Shown: in pieces, positions 8,499 to 17,900 of the stretch
Layout of the letters: each line of letters opens with the position of its first letter
How positions within the stretch are numbered: the first letter of the stretch is position 1
Origin: an uncultured Pseudomonadota bacterium
Lineage (GTDB): Bacteria > Myxococcota_A > UBA796 > SXON01
Assembly: GCA_903885375.1 (NCBI GenBank)
Contig: CAISIK010000014.1
Location: 124,001-188,000, forward strand
Length of the DNA stretch: 64,000 nucleotides
Direction: 5' to 3'
The notes under the pieces: generated by a model
Databases searched by the model: none
Told to the model about the DNA's origin: nothing
The model's input: only the letters and a program-made list of their open reading frames with translations
Position numbers and translations under genes: made by a program

Positions 8499-8942
8499 AT
8501 GTCCACCCACGAAGCCGGCGTCCGCTGGGCGCGCGCCACCCCCGACTTCCTCTACGACACCTACGACCGTGGCCACACCGTGCATTACGCGAGCGGCGCG
8601 AGCCTCGCGGCGAGCTCGGCTCCGGAGTTCAAGGGCGACGCCAAGAAGCTGAACCCCGAGGAGGCCTTCGTGGGCGCCCTCTCCAGCTGTCACATGCTCA
8701 CGTTCCTCGCCATTTGCGCCCGCAAGCGGTTGGTGGTGGATGCATACGAGGACGACGCCGTGGGCCACATCGAGCGCAACGGGGCGGGGAGGATGGCGGT
8801 CACACGGGTGGAGCTGCGCCCCAGGGTGCGCTTTGCCCCCGGCACGGAGGTGGGCGCCGCTGCCCTCGCCGCGCTCCACCATTCCGCGCACGAGAACTGC
8901 TTCATCGCCCAGTCGGTGAGCACCGTCGTGACCGTGGCGTAG
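8499..8942 (+). CDS. OsmC/Ohr-family peroxide-reducing protein
   Basis: A 147-residue cytoplasmic protein with the OsmC fold. It has the helical motif AFVGALSSCHMLTFLAICARK holding the peroxidatic cysteine, and a second cysteine in HHSAHENCFIAQSV. The spacing of these two cysteines is that of thiol-dependent organic hydroperoxide reductases (OsmC/Ohr). The ATG at 8499 is used because conserved similarity begins there; the frame stays open further upstream without recognisable protein. The gene stands alone, separated from the upstream lipoprotein gene by a hairpin. Other members of the family act on various hydroperoxides, so the substrate is not specified here. Confidence 0.9.
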   Translation: MSTHEAGVRWARATPDFLYDTYDRGHTVHYASGASLAASSAPEFKGDAKKLNPEEAFVGALSSCHMLTFLAICARKRLVVDAYEDDAVGHIERNGAGRMAVTRVELRPRVRFAPGTEVGAAALAALHHSAHENCFIAQSVSTVVTVA

Positions 8943-9000
8943 GAGCGGCGCGTTGGGGTGCCGACGCCACGTCGGGCGATTCCGTGCCATCATCTGGAGC

Positions 9001-10035
9001 ATGCTCCCTCGACTCTTCCTTGCCCTGCTGTTGACCGTGTCGTGCAGCTCCAAGCGGCTCACGCCCGCGCCGAAGCCGGCGCCGCACGCGCCGACGCCGG
9101 TCCCCGCCGACTACACCACGGCGACCGAGCGCACCTTGGCGGAGGGGCGCGCCGCCCTCGCGCTCTTCGTCGACGACAAGCTCCTCGACCTCCACGCGCG
9201 CATGTCGCCGGAGCTCGCGAAGCTCGCCACGGCCGAGATGCTCGGGGGGCTGCGCGGCCAACTGCTCGTGGCAGGCGCGCTCAGCCGCGAGGACGACACC
9301 GTCTTCCTCGTCGCCGGCGCGCGGGCCTACGTAGCCGACGTGAAAGCCGGCGAGCGCATTCTCGGCGTGACGATGGCCTTCGACGACAAGGGCACGCTCG
9401 TCTCGCTCAACTTCGTGCCGCGCGCCGAGCTGCCTCCCGATCCCCACGCTGCCCGAGCCAACCAGATGCCGTTGCGTTTGCCCTTCGAGGGCCAGTGGTG
9501 GGTCGTCTGGGGTGGTGAACGCCAGCGGGACAACTACCACGTGGTGGCGCCGGACCAGCGCCACGCCTACGACTTCGTGATCTGGAAGGAAGGGGGCACC
9601 TACCGAGGCGACGGCAAGAAGAACGAGGACTACTACTGTTGGGGTCAGCCGGTCGTCGCGCCCGCGGCCGCCACGGTGGTGACCGCCTTCGACGGAGCAC
9701 CCGACAACGCGCCCGGCGTCATGGACCCCGCGAACAAGGCCGGCAACCACGTCGTCCTCGACTTCGGCAACGGCGAGTACGCGCTGCTCGGGCACCTCCA
9801 GAACGGCTCGCTGTCGGTGAAGGCTGGCGAGCAGGTGAAGGTCGGGCAGCGGCTCGGGCTCACCGGCAACAGCGGCAACACCAGCGAGCCACACCTCCAC
9901 TTCCACCTGCAGGACCGGCCGGTGCTCTTCGAGGGCGCGGGCATCCCGGTCCGGTTCGAGGGGGTCTGCGCCGACGGCGAGGCCCCAACACAATCCTCGC
10001 CGGTGCACGGGCAGTTCGTGGAAGATTGCGGCTGA
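9001..10035 (+). CDS. M23-family peptidase lipoprotein with an N-terminal DUF3887-like domain
   Basis: A 344-residue predicted lipoprotein: leader MLPRLFLALLLTVSCSS with lipobox near residue 15, then a Pro/Ala-rich linker. Residues about 40-140 resemble the DUF3887 module (FVDDKLLDLHARMSPELAKL). The C-terminal half is an M23 (LytM-type) zinc endopeptidase: RHAYDFV supplies the first His/Asp pair, GNHVVLDFGNGEYALLGHL a central His, and EPHLHFHL the HxH zinc ligands. All expected ligands are present, so it is probably active on peptidoglycan cross-links or a related peptide. ATG 9001 gives a proper leader; the frame extends 48 bases further upstream. Confidence 0.9.
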   Translation: MLPRLFLALLLTVSCSSKRLTPAPKPAPHAPTPVPADYTTATERTLAEGRAALALFVDDKLLDLHARMSPELAKLATAEMLGGLRGQLLVAGALSREDDTVFLVAGARAYVADVKAGERILGVTMAFDDKGTLVSLNFVPRAELPPDPHAARANQMPLRLPFEGQWWVVWGGERQRDNYHVVAPDQRHAYDFVIWKEGGTYRGDGKKNEDYYCWGQPVVAPAAATVVTAFDGAPDNAPGVMDPANKAGNHVVLDFGNGEYALLGHLQNGSLSVKAGEQVKVGQRLGLTGNSGNTSEPHLHFHLQDRPVLFEGAGIPVRFEGVCADGEAPTQSSPVHGQFVEDCG

Positions 10036-10449
10036 GCATGGATGTCTTGTGCCGATGGTTTCGCACAGGTGCCGTCCCGCGCGCTCACCCAGTTGGCCTC
10101 GCGATGAGGAAGGATGGTCCACGATCGTGTTCCTGCGAAGTGGTAGCCGACGGGGGACAACTGCTGTGAAAAAACGGTGGGATCCGACAGCCAAGCCGAG
10201 CGCGCGGTCAGGGCCAATCGGGAGGAGCCGCTGTCAGGTTGGCGTCACGCGCGGTGGTGGAACAAGCTCCGTGCGGACCCTGGCCGCAGTCGTCGCCACT
10301 CCCGCAGACTCCCTCCTCGTCTACATTGTCCCGGCCCACGGCCGCAAGATCGGGGTCGCCTCGCCGGTGACGCTGGCGCTCGACAGGGCGGGCCCTCCGA
10401 GCAACCGAACTCGCCCTGCTTCCTGTGGAGCGCCCGCCCCCGCGCCCCG
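10036..10449. other. Gene-poor convergent intergenic region
   Basis: These 414 bases lie between the ends of two convergent genes. Base composition looks lower in GC than the neighbours (for example around 10160-10180, with a run of six A). Frames are open here on both strands but none shows a recognisable protein. A weak inverted repeat cagggcg / cgccctg (10384-10390 and 10412-10418) could help terminate the oxidoreductase gene. It may be a decayed gene or insertion remnant; nothing identifiable remains. Confidence 0.4.
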
Positions 10450-11994
10450 TCACACCAGCGCGCCGCCGTACGCCCCCTCGGGCTCGGACCCGGGATCCGG
10501 CTTCGAACGCATCCGCTGGAGTCCCTCGCAAGCGGGACCGGCGAGGAGGGTCCCGTCGGGGCTGAAGCGGCTGCCGTGGAGCGGACAGTCCCAACTGCCG
10601 CCGGCCTGGTTCCACTTCACGATGCCGCCCACGTGCGGACAGACGGGGGACAGGTGGTGAAGCTGGCCCGTGGCGGAGCGGTACACCGCGACCTGGCGGC
10701 CTTCCACCATCGTGACCCTACCCTCGCCGAGCGGGATTTCCAGGACGGGAGTGGCCGATGGACCGTCGAGCCGATCCGCGATCATGTGCCGCGCCGCGCT
10801 GGCATTCTCCCGGAGGAAGTTGGCCGCAGCGGCGACAGGCTTGAAACGCTGCGGGCGCATCTCGCTGAGGGACGGATCGCCCCCGAGGATGATCCGGCCG
10901 ATGTCCAGCGCCGCGGCGGTCCCCATCGTAAGCCCCGTCCCGGCGAACCCCGTCGCGCCGTAGATCGAGGTCTGGCCGCCGAGGCGCCCGAAGTAGGGCA
11001 GCCCGTCCACCGATTGGAACAGCTCTCCGGCCCAGCGCCAGGCAACGTCGGTGACGGCGAAGCGGGAACGCGCGTACGATTCGAGCGCGGCGAAGCGGGC
11101 CGCGCCGTCGGACTCGTGGGCGGTCTTGTGGTCCTCGCCGCCGATCAAGAGCACGGCCCCGTCCGGCTCCGTGTGGACGGGCCGGATGTAGTGGTAGGGA
11201 TTCGCCGTGTCCCAGTAGAGGTCGGGGGGCACCCGCCCCGTGAGGCGAACGCCGATCACGTACGAGGTGTACGGAGCCACTTCGAGTTGGAGCGGGAGCA
11301 CCACGCCGATCGGGGTGTGGGTGGCGTGCACCACGTGCCGGGCCGCCACGGTGAAGCCGCCGGCATGAACCACATTGGGCTCCCCGCCGTCGACCTCCTC
11401 GACCCGCGTTTTCTCGAAGACGTAGCTACCGTCGCCATGGACGTGGTTCGCCAGCGCCCGGACGTACCGCACCGGGTCGAACATCGCCTGGTTCCGGAAC
11501 CGCAACGAGCGACGCATGAAGGGCAGCGGTCCCCCGTCGACCACCTCGACCGCGAGACCAAACCGCCTCGCCACTTCGGACTCGGCCACGAGCCCGGCTT
11601 CCCCGCTCGTCTCTTCCGTGTACCGCCAGCCGTCGGCGCGGTGAAAGTCACAGGCGATGGCCAGCGAGTCCACCAGGGACTCGATGTGGTCGATCGCCGC
11701 CTCGCTCTTGCGCGCGGCCTCCTGGGCGCCGCTCTGGCCGAACTTCGCTTGCAGGGAGGCGTAGTCGATGTCCAGCGCGCTCGTGAGGTGCCCGGTGGAG
11801 CTGCCCGTGGCGCCCATCCCGATGGATTGCATCTCGATGACCGCCACCGTTCGGCCCGCCTCCTTGAGGCGTTGTGCCAAGGTGAGCCCGGTGATGCCAC
11901 CGCCGATGATCACCACGTCGACGGTGTGGTTCGTAGACAGGGGCAGAAACGTGCCGACTTGCGAGGCGGGCAGCCAGATCGAGCTGGGATTCAT
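10450..11994 (-). CDS. FAD-dependent oxidoreductase fused to a C-terminal Rieske [2Fe-2S] domain
   Basis: A 514-residue protein. Residues about 25-400 form a DAO/GlcD-type FAD oxidoreductase with the dinucleotide motif VVIIGGGITG (GGG at 31-33). It continues with substrate-domain features such as GATGFAGTGLTMGTAAA near the end of that module. Residues about 430-514 form a Rieske domain whose ligands are C452, H454, C470 and H473 in CPHVGG and CPLHGS. The same fusion is known in YhfW-like proteins of uncertain substrate; probably an amine or amino acid is oxidised. ATG at 11994 is preceded by GGAG. It is not in an operon, and both flanks are poorer in GC than the window average, which may point to acquisition by transfer. 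Confidence 0.9.
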   Translation of the reverse strand: MNPSSIWLPASQVGTFLPLSTNHTVDVVIIGGGITGLTLAQRLKEAGRTVAVIEMQSIGMGATGSSTGHLTSALDIDYASLQAKFGQSGAQEAARKSEAAIDHIESLVDSLAIACDFHRADGWRYTEETSGEAGLVAESEVARRFGLAVEVVDGGPLPFMRRSLRFRNQAMFDPVRYVRALANHVHGDGSYVFEKTRVEEVDGGEPNVVHAGGFTVAARHVVHATHTPIGVVLPLQLEVAPYTSYVIGVRLTGRVPPDLYWDTANPYHYIRPVHTEPDGAVLLIGGEDHKTAHESDGAARFAALESYARSRFAVTDVAWRWAGELFQSVDGLPYFGRLGGQTSIYGATGFAGTGLTMGTAAALDIGRIILGGDPSLSEMRPQRFKPVAAAANFLRENASAARHMIADRLDGPSATPVLEIPLGEGRVTMVEGRQVAVYRSATGQLHHLSPVCPHVGGIVKWNQAGGSWDCPLHGSRFSPDGTLLAGPACEGLQRMRSKPDPGSEPEGAYGGALV

Positions 11995-12118
11995 TTTTTC
12001 TCCGACGCGACAGTGGAGTGGACCAGAACCGGACACTCCGACACGTACACACCGTCTCGCCGGCGCCCGCCCGCCCACGCTGGCCAAATCTACGATACCG
12101 CATACGAACTGACGTTTT

Positions 12119-12138
12119 GTAGGAAGTACCTTCACTAC
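12119..12138. promoter_or_regulatory. Bulged inverted repeat upstream of the FAD-Rieske gene
   Basis: The sequence pairs as gtag-gaag / cttc-a-ctac around the centre tac: an 8-bp stem with one bulged base. It sits in the relatively AT-rich region 12000-12234 between the starts/ends of minus-strand genes and about 125 bases upstream of the FAD-Rieske start. It could be an operator or part of a promoter; no confident -35/-10 pair was recognised. Confidence 0.3.
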
Positions 12139-12234
12139 CTACGCAATGCTTTTCGTTAGCGGCGTCCAAAACGTCGCCAAGAACAGGCCGCGCCTCCGTT
12201 CGGCGGACGCCCGCGGACGTCCGTGTTCCCCGGC

Positions 12235-13533
12235 CTACCTGAGCTCCACCCCTGGAAACGCCCGCCTCAGCGGCGGCAGGCTCCGCTCCCAGTCGCCCGC
12301 GCCCAGGAGCGTGATGGCGTGCACCCCCCGAGCCACCAGCACCCGCATCAGCGCGAACAGATCCACGGGAGCGGACCCGAGGCGAAGGCCCACGTGCACG
12401 CGCCGGTTGCCGAGGCGAACGAGCCGCGCCACGGAGGCGGCGTCGGGCCGGGCGGCCTCCACCTCGAGGGCGAGGTGCGTGAACGGGAGGTCGGGCTCCC
12501 CATCGGTGAGGCGATCCGTCCACAACCACACGGTCGGAGCGCTGGCCGCGAGGAGGGCCGCCGCGGGGGATGCGCCGAAGCCCCTCACCACCTCCTGCAT
12601 CGCGCCGTCTCCCGTCCACGGCTCCACGATCTCCACCGGCGGGACCAGTCCCCGGCCCTCACGGGTCTCCCAGTAGGCCCGCCACGCGCCGCCGCAAACC
12701 GGCCGAAGCACGCAGCGCGCGCAGTCGGGGCCGTGGGTCTTGTCGCCGCGGTTCTCGATGCCCGGCGTGGTTCGCCAGCCACCGTCGCGCGCCTCGATGG
12801 CCTCGACGCTTCGGGCGAGTCCGTCGGCCCAGCCCACGCAGGCGGGGAGCCCGCAGTAGGGATTCAAGAGCTCGAGCCCGCCCGCTTCGGCGAGCCCGCG
12901 CGCCTCCCGCACCATCGGGGCCAGCACGTCGTAGTCGGGCAGGAGCGTGGGGTCGTGCGCGGCGCGCCCGTGTGGCTGGACGGCGGACAGGGACACCGAC
13001 CGCACCCTCGGCAGCCGCTCCAGCACGAACCGGATGTAGTCGGGGAGGAGCGCCTGCGTGGAGCGGGCCACCACCGGGTTGAGGGTCACGCGGACCCCGG
13101 CGTCGAGGAGGGCGTCGATGCCCGCGAGGCACGGGGCGAATGCGCCGGGGAGGCCCGCGAGCGCGTCGTGTTCGGCGGGGAGGTGCGAGAGCAGGGAGAC
13201 GAACGCCGAGGTGAGGCCGGCCGCGGCCAGCTCCCCGGCGAACGCGGGGGTGACCAGCACCGCGTTGGTCTGGAGCTCCACGTGGGGGACCCCCCGGCCG
13301 CGCGCTTCGGCGATGACGCGCAGGAGGCGCTTCCGGAGGAGGGTGGGCTCGCCCCCGGAGAGGGTCAGCGTGCGTTCCCCCGAGCGGACGAACTCGTCCA
13401 GCTCGCGCATCGTGTCGTCCTCGGCGGGCGTGGGGGAGGGGTAGTCCTCCACCGGCACGTTGCAGAACGGGCAGCGCTCGTTGCAGGCCATCGTGAGGCG
13501 GATGAGCCCCTTGGTGCGGTGCGAGTTCTCCAT
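12235..13533 (-). CDS. Radical SAM protein with a C-terminal Cys cluster
   Basis: A 432-residue protein. The radical SAM cluster motif C17xxxC21xxC24 lies in TMACNERCPFC, followed by the GGEP motif in LTLSGGEPTL. After the partial TIM barrel come extra cysteines: YCGLPAC, then DCARCVLRPVCGG, which resembles the SPASM/Twitch auxiliary cluster region of peptide- or protein-modifying radical SAM enzymes. The C-terminal 120 residues carry no recognised motif. No precursor peptide or partner gene is evident beside it, so the substrate is unknown. It diverges from a GNAT acetyltransferase gene 49 bases away. Confidence 0.85.
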   Translation of the reverse strand: MENSHRTKGLIRLTMACNERCPFCNVPVEDYPSPTPAEDDTMRELDEFVRSGERTLTLSGGEPTLLRKRLLRVIAEARGRGVPHVELQTNAVLVTPAFAGELAAAGLTSAFVSLLSHLPAEHDALAGLPGAFAPCLAGIDALLDAGVRVTLNPVVARSTQALLPDYIRFVLERLPRVRSVSLSAVQPHGRAAHDPTLLPDYDVLAPMVREARGLAEAGGLELLNPYCGLPACVGWADGLARSVEAIEARDGGWRTTPGIENRGDKTHGPDCARCVLRPVCGGAWRAYWETREGRGLVPPVEIVEPWTGDGAMQEVVRGFGASPAAALLAASAPTVWLWTDRLTDGEPDLPFTHLALEVEAARPDAASVARLVRLGNRRVHVGLRLGSAPVDLFALMRVLVARGVHAITLLGAGDWERSLPPLRRAFPGVELR

Positions 13534-13582
13534 GCGCTGCAGCGAGGGTATCCCCCTGCGGCCGGCTGGTTAGCCCCCCGGC

Positions 13583-13996
13583 ATGGCGATCACCTATCGA
13601 ACGGGCAACGACCTCCCCCTCGACGACGTGCTCGCCGTGTACCGCGCCTGTACCCTCGGCGCGCGCCGACCGGTGGAGGACCCCGAGCGCATGGCCCTGA
13701 TGCTCCAGAACGCGAACCTCGTGGTCACCGCCTGGGAGGCGGGCACCGTGGTGGGGATCGCGCGATCGATGACCGACTTCGCCTACTGCACCTACCTCGC
13801 CGATCTCGCCGTACGCGACTCGCACCAGCGCGCGGGAATCGGCGTGGAGCTGATGCGCCGAACGCAGGCGGCGGCGCCCCGGGCGATGGTCGTGCTGCTG
13901 AGCGCCCCGCAGGCCGTGGAGTACTACCCGCGGGTCGGGTTCACGGCGCACCCGAGCGCGTGGGTGCTCCGCGAGGGCGAGAAGCTGCGGGGCTGA
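13583..13996 (+). CDS. GNAT-family N-acetyltransferase
   Basis: A 137-residue protein with the GNAT fold. The acetyl-CoA pyrophosphate-binding loop is RDSHQRAGIGVELMRR (motif A, Q/R-x-x-G-x-G/A type), and the C-terminal YYPRVGFTAHP is the typical motif B ending. Length fits small single-domain members of the family. Substrate cannot be told from sequence. It starts 49 bases from the divergent radical SAM gene and converges with a universal stress protein gene, the stops being only 9 bases apart. Confidence 0.85.
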   Translation: MAITYRTGNDLPLDDVLAVYRACTLGARRPVEDPERMALMLQNANLVVTAWEAGTVVGIARSMTDFAYCTYLADLAVRDSHQRAGIGVELMRRTQAAAPRAMVVLLSAPQAVEYYPRVGFTAHPSAWVLREGEKLRG

Positions 13997-14005
13997 CCGC
14001 CCCGC
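13987..14005. terminator. Hairpin at the convergent GNAT / universal stress protein junction
   Basis: A perfect 7-bp stem gcggggc / gccccgc has the loop tgacc. The loop contains the GNAT stop codon (13994-13996), and the stem ends one base before the reverse stop of the stress-protein gene (14006-14008). Works as a hairpin in both transcripts; no T tract follows. Confidence 0.5.
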
Positions 14006-14869
14006 TCAGGTCGTGCCCACCTGATCCGTGCCCCACTCGTGGGGAACGATGAGCGTGGGCCCGGGCAGGTCCTTGAGCAGGCGCTCCACGGTGCTGCCGC
14101 GCAGGCTGTCGAGCAGGCCGCGGCGTCCCTCCGTCACGCACACCACGAGGTCGGCATCCCAGGTGCGGGCCGCCTCCACGATGCTGTCCACGACGCCGTC
14201 CTGCGCGGTCCAGTGGAGGAGGGTCCAGTGGGGGAGGGGCTCGATCCAGTCCGTCTCCACCGAGCCGGGGCCAACGTGCAGCGTGGCGATGGTGAACTCC
14301 GGCGAGGGGAGGGCGAGCGCGAGGAGCGCCGCGGCGTCGAAGGCGGGCGCCGGGTGGGGGCGTGCGTCCACGGGAATCAGCACCCGCGTGAGGCTGGGAC
14401 CGCCCGTATCGGCCGCCACGAAGCCCCGATGGCCGTGCGGGATCACGAGCACGGGCACCGACGACCGCGCGGCGAGCGGCGCCGTCACGCTGGGCTGGAG
14501 CCACGCCCGGATGCCGGTGCGGCCGTGCGTGGCCATCACCACGAGGTCGGCGTGGCTCCGCGACACCTCGTCCACGATGGCCTGGGCCGTGTCTACGCCG
14601 CCGGCCACGCTCTTGCGGATGCGGATGCCGAGCTTGCCGACCTCCTCCGGCGCGGTGCCCGGCTGGAGGTAGCCCCAACGCACGAGCGTGTCCCGCACGT
14701 GCGGGCCCCAGTGCCAGTCCGACTTGGTGTTGCCCTCCTCCACATGGAGGATGTCGAGCTCCGCGCCCATCGCCACGGCGAGCCGCAGCGCGTGCGCGAA
14801 GGCCACCATGGCGTCGTCGGAGAAGTCGGTCGGTACGAGGATGGTTCGGAAAGAGGGCTGCGTGGTCAC
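14006..14869 (-). CDS. Tandem universal stress protein (UspA, two domains)
   Basis: A 287-residue cytoplasmic protein made of two UspA domains. Domain 1 (about 7-150) begins FRTILVPTDFSDDAMVAFAHA and carries the nucleotide-binding stretch ATHGRTGIRAWLQPSV. Domain 2 (about 160-287) begins LTRVLIPVDA and has TEGRRGLLDSLRGSTVERLL, closer to the canonical G-2x-G-9x-G-S/T ATP motif. Such tandem proteins respond to starvation or oxidative stress, usually by binding ATP. The GTG start has no clear ribosome-binding site, and a strong hairpin lies in the 123-base leader between it and the glutamate dehydrogenase gene. Confidence 0.9.
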   Translation of the reverse strand: MTTQPSFRTILVPTDFSDDAMVAFAHALRLAVAMGAELDILHVEEGNTKSDWHWGPHVRDTLVRWGYLQPGTAPEEVGKLGIRIRKSVAGGVDTAQAIVDEVSRSHADLVVMATHGRTGIRAWLQPSVTAPLAARSSVPVLVIPHGHRGFVAADTGGPSLTRVLIPVDARPHPAPAFDAAALLALALPSPEFTIATLHVGPGSVETDWIEPLPHWTLLHWTAQDGVVDSIVEAARTWDADLVVCVTEGRRGLLDSLRGSTVERLLKDLPGPTLIVPHEWGTDQVGTT

Positions 14870-14879
14870 AGGAGTACCC

Positions 14880-14908
14880 GGGGTTTGCTCCCTTGAGAAG
14901 CAAGCCCC
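14880..14908 (-). terminator. Ten-base-pair stem-loop between glutamate dehydrogenase and usp
   Basis: The arms ggggtttgct and agcaagcccc pair over ten positions, with one mismatch that becomes G-U in one orientation, around a 9-base loop. On the minus strand it follows the dehydrogenase stop and precedes usp. It may terminate or attenuate; there is no T run. Confidence 0.35.
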
Positions 14909-14992
14909 GTGCCATCCGTGATTCCAGCCACTTGGCCGGGATGGTGTGCGAAATTGAACGACCCCGCGGGCGGAATCGCCCCTTTCGTGTGG

Positions 14993-17900
14993 CTAGAACA
15001 CCGCGCGGATGCGCTGCTCGCCCACGAGGAGGGCGGCCACGTCGGGCTCCTTGCCGACCACCTGGGTCACCACGTCGGCCACGGCCTTCACGCGCTCGTC
15101 GCTCACCAGTTCCACGCCGCGCTCCACACCGAAGCGGAGGGCGGCGCCCTTCACATCGCTCCGCAGCGCAAGCTCGCGGAGGAGCATGCGGTAGCGGGTG
15201 CGCTGGATGCCGAGGGCCACCGGGTCCCAGCGGCCGACACCGCGACGGGCGGCGATGCCCCGCAAGGTGGCAGTGAGGCCGCTGGCCACGCCGAGCGCCT
15301 GGTAGAGGAGCGCGGTGTCGCGGATGGACTCGCCGCGGCGGGCGCTGAGGAAGCAGATCTCGCTCGCGCGGGCGGCGCTGCCGGCGCGGGCCACGAGCGC
15401 CGCGGCGTCGGCTGGGATGCCCGAGCCGACGAGACGGTCGACCGTGTTCTTCGCGTAGGTGGCGTCGCTGCCCGACCGCGTGCTGGCGATCGCATCGAGG
15501 GCCTCGTTGAAGCGCGCCTCGTTCTCGCCGGCCCAACCGGCGCTGCCGGGGGCGAGCCAGGTGAGCACGAGCTGGAGGATCGCATCCGTGAAGCGCGTCC
15601 ACGCGGCGTAGGCGGCCTCGGGGCGGGCGTGGGCGGCGATGAGGTCGGCGCGGATATCCTTGCCGCGGAGCAGGCGCACGCCCTCCGTCCAGGCCGAGGC
15701 CACGCGGCCGGCGCTGGCGCCGGTCAGCTCGAGCATCATCGGGAAGTACGCGGCGCCCGCATCGGTGGCCACCTCCGTGAGCAGCGTGGTCATCACGATG
15801 GCCTTGGCCAGCATGTGCTTCGGCAGATCGTCCGCGAACTCCTGACGCATGCGCTTGGGGAAGTACTCGGTGAGGAGGCGATCGAACGCGGGGATGGTGG
15901 ACGGGTCTTCCTGCATGAGCAGCTTGAACACATGCATCTTCACGTTGGCCTGAAGGACGGCGATCTCGGGCCGGACGAGGCCCTTGTTCGCCGCGGCGCG
16001 ACGGCGGATTTCTTCATCGCTCGGGAGCGACAGGAAGTGCCGGCTGCCGGAGCCGCGCTGCACCACCCAGTCGATCGCGCGACCGTAGGGGAAGGGGTCG
16101 CGCGCGGAGCGCACCTCGTCGAGCGAGATGAGGCGCCCGTTCTGGTTGTTGTTCTCGAGCACGAACCCGCCGACCTCGTCGGTCATGGAGCGGATGATCT
16201 CGTTGCGCTGCGCCATCGTGATCCGGCCGCTCGCCACCATGGGGTTGAGCAGGATCTTCAGGTTCACTTCATGGTCGGAGGTGTCGACACCGCCGGAGTT
16301 GTCCACGAAGTCGGTGTTGAGGCGGCCGAGGGACTGCGCGAACTCGATGCGCGCCTGCTGGGTGAACCCGAGGTTGCCGCCCTCGCCCACGATCTTGCAG
16401 CGCAGCTCGGTGGCGAGCACGCGCATGTCGTCGTTGGCGGGGTCGTTGGCGTCGGCGTTCGTCTGGTTGCTGGCGATCACGTAGGTGCCGATGCCGCCGT
16501 TCCAGAACAGGTCGACCTGCATCTTGAGGATGAGGTTCATCACCTGGTTCGGGGTGAGCTCTTCCTGGTCGGTGCCGAGCATCGCCCGGACCTGGGGCGA
16601 GAGGGGGATGAGCTTCTGGCGCCGGCTGAACACGCCGCCGCCCTCGCTGATGAGCGAGGTGTCGTACTTGTCCCAGCCGCCCACCTCGTCGAACAACCGC
16701 TTGCGCTCCACGAAGCTCCGCGCCGCGTCGGGGTTGGGGTCGAGGAAGATGTGCACGTGGTTGAAGGCCGCGAGGAGCTTCATCTTGGGCGTTTCGATCA
16801 CGCCGTTTCCGAACACGTCGCCGCCGCAGTCGCCGATGCCGAAGCAGGTGAACTCCTGCTTGTCCGCATCGAGCCCCATCTCGCGGAAGAGGCGCTTCAC
16901 GAGCACCCAGCCGCCGCGGGCGGTGATGCCCATGACCTTGTGGTCGTAGCCCTCGCTGCCGCCGCTCGCGAAGGCATCGCCGAGCCAGAAGCCGTAGCCC
17001 ACGCTGAGGCTGTTGGCGGTGTCGGAGAGGTGGGCGGTGCCCTTGTCGGCCGCCACCACCAGGTAGGGGTCGTCGCCATCGTGGGCCACGACGTTCGCCG
17101 GGCGCACGACCTTGCCGGCCACGAGGTTGTCCGTGATGTCGAGCATGCCGCGGATGAGCACCTGGTACAGGCGGTCGCCCACGCGCTTGCGCTCGGAGGG
17201 ATCGTCGATCGTGTACTTCACGTAGAAGCCACCCTTGCTGCCCTCGGGCACGATCACGACGTTCTTCACCATCTGCGTGGTGACGAGGCCGAGCACCTCG
17301 GTGCGGAAGTCGGCGCGGTCGGAGTAGCGGAGGCCGCCGCGGGCGATGGGGCCGCCGCGGAGGTGCACGCCCTCCATCTCGTAGTGGTGTACGTAGATTT
17401 CGACCATCATCCGCGGCAGCGGCATGTGGCGCACGCGGGCGTGGTCGACCTTGAAGCTGATGTAGTGGAAGACCCGGTCGGTGCGGTACGCGTTGGTACG
17501 CAGCGTGGCCTCGACGAGGTTGAAGATGAAGCGGAGGACGAAGTCCTCATCCACCGTGGGAATCTGGCGGAGCTCATCCTCCACCGCGGCGGTGGCGGCG
17601 CCCATGGCGGCGGCGCGCCCCTCGGTGAGGGAGGGATTGAACTTCGCGTGGAACAGGCTCACCAGCGCGGCCACGGCCGAGGCGCGGTTCACGAGGATTT
17701 CCTGCACGCGGGGCACGGGGTGCGCGAGCTTGATCTGCTTGGCGTAGCCCACGTAGGCGCGCACGAGGTCCACATCCTCCCACGCGAGGTTCGCCCGGAG
17801 GACGAGCTTGTTCAGCGGGTCGCTCGCCATCTTCTTCGCGAAGACCGCCTCGAGGCCCACCGCGAGCCGCTCGGCGCGCGCCAGCACCTGCTCCGTGCTC

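Noticed and set aside
8499..8942. Cysteine-containing motif first read as a redox switch regulator.
   Set aside because: The order of the motifs fits the OsmC/Ohr enzyme fold, which explains both cysteines.
9645..10217. A 190-codon minus-strand frame covering the end of the M23 gene and the start of the gap.
   Set aside because: Most of it overlaps the peptidase gene with intact zinc motifs; the part in the gap has no recognised domain.
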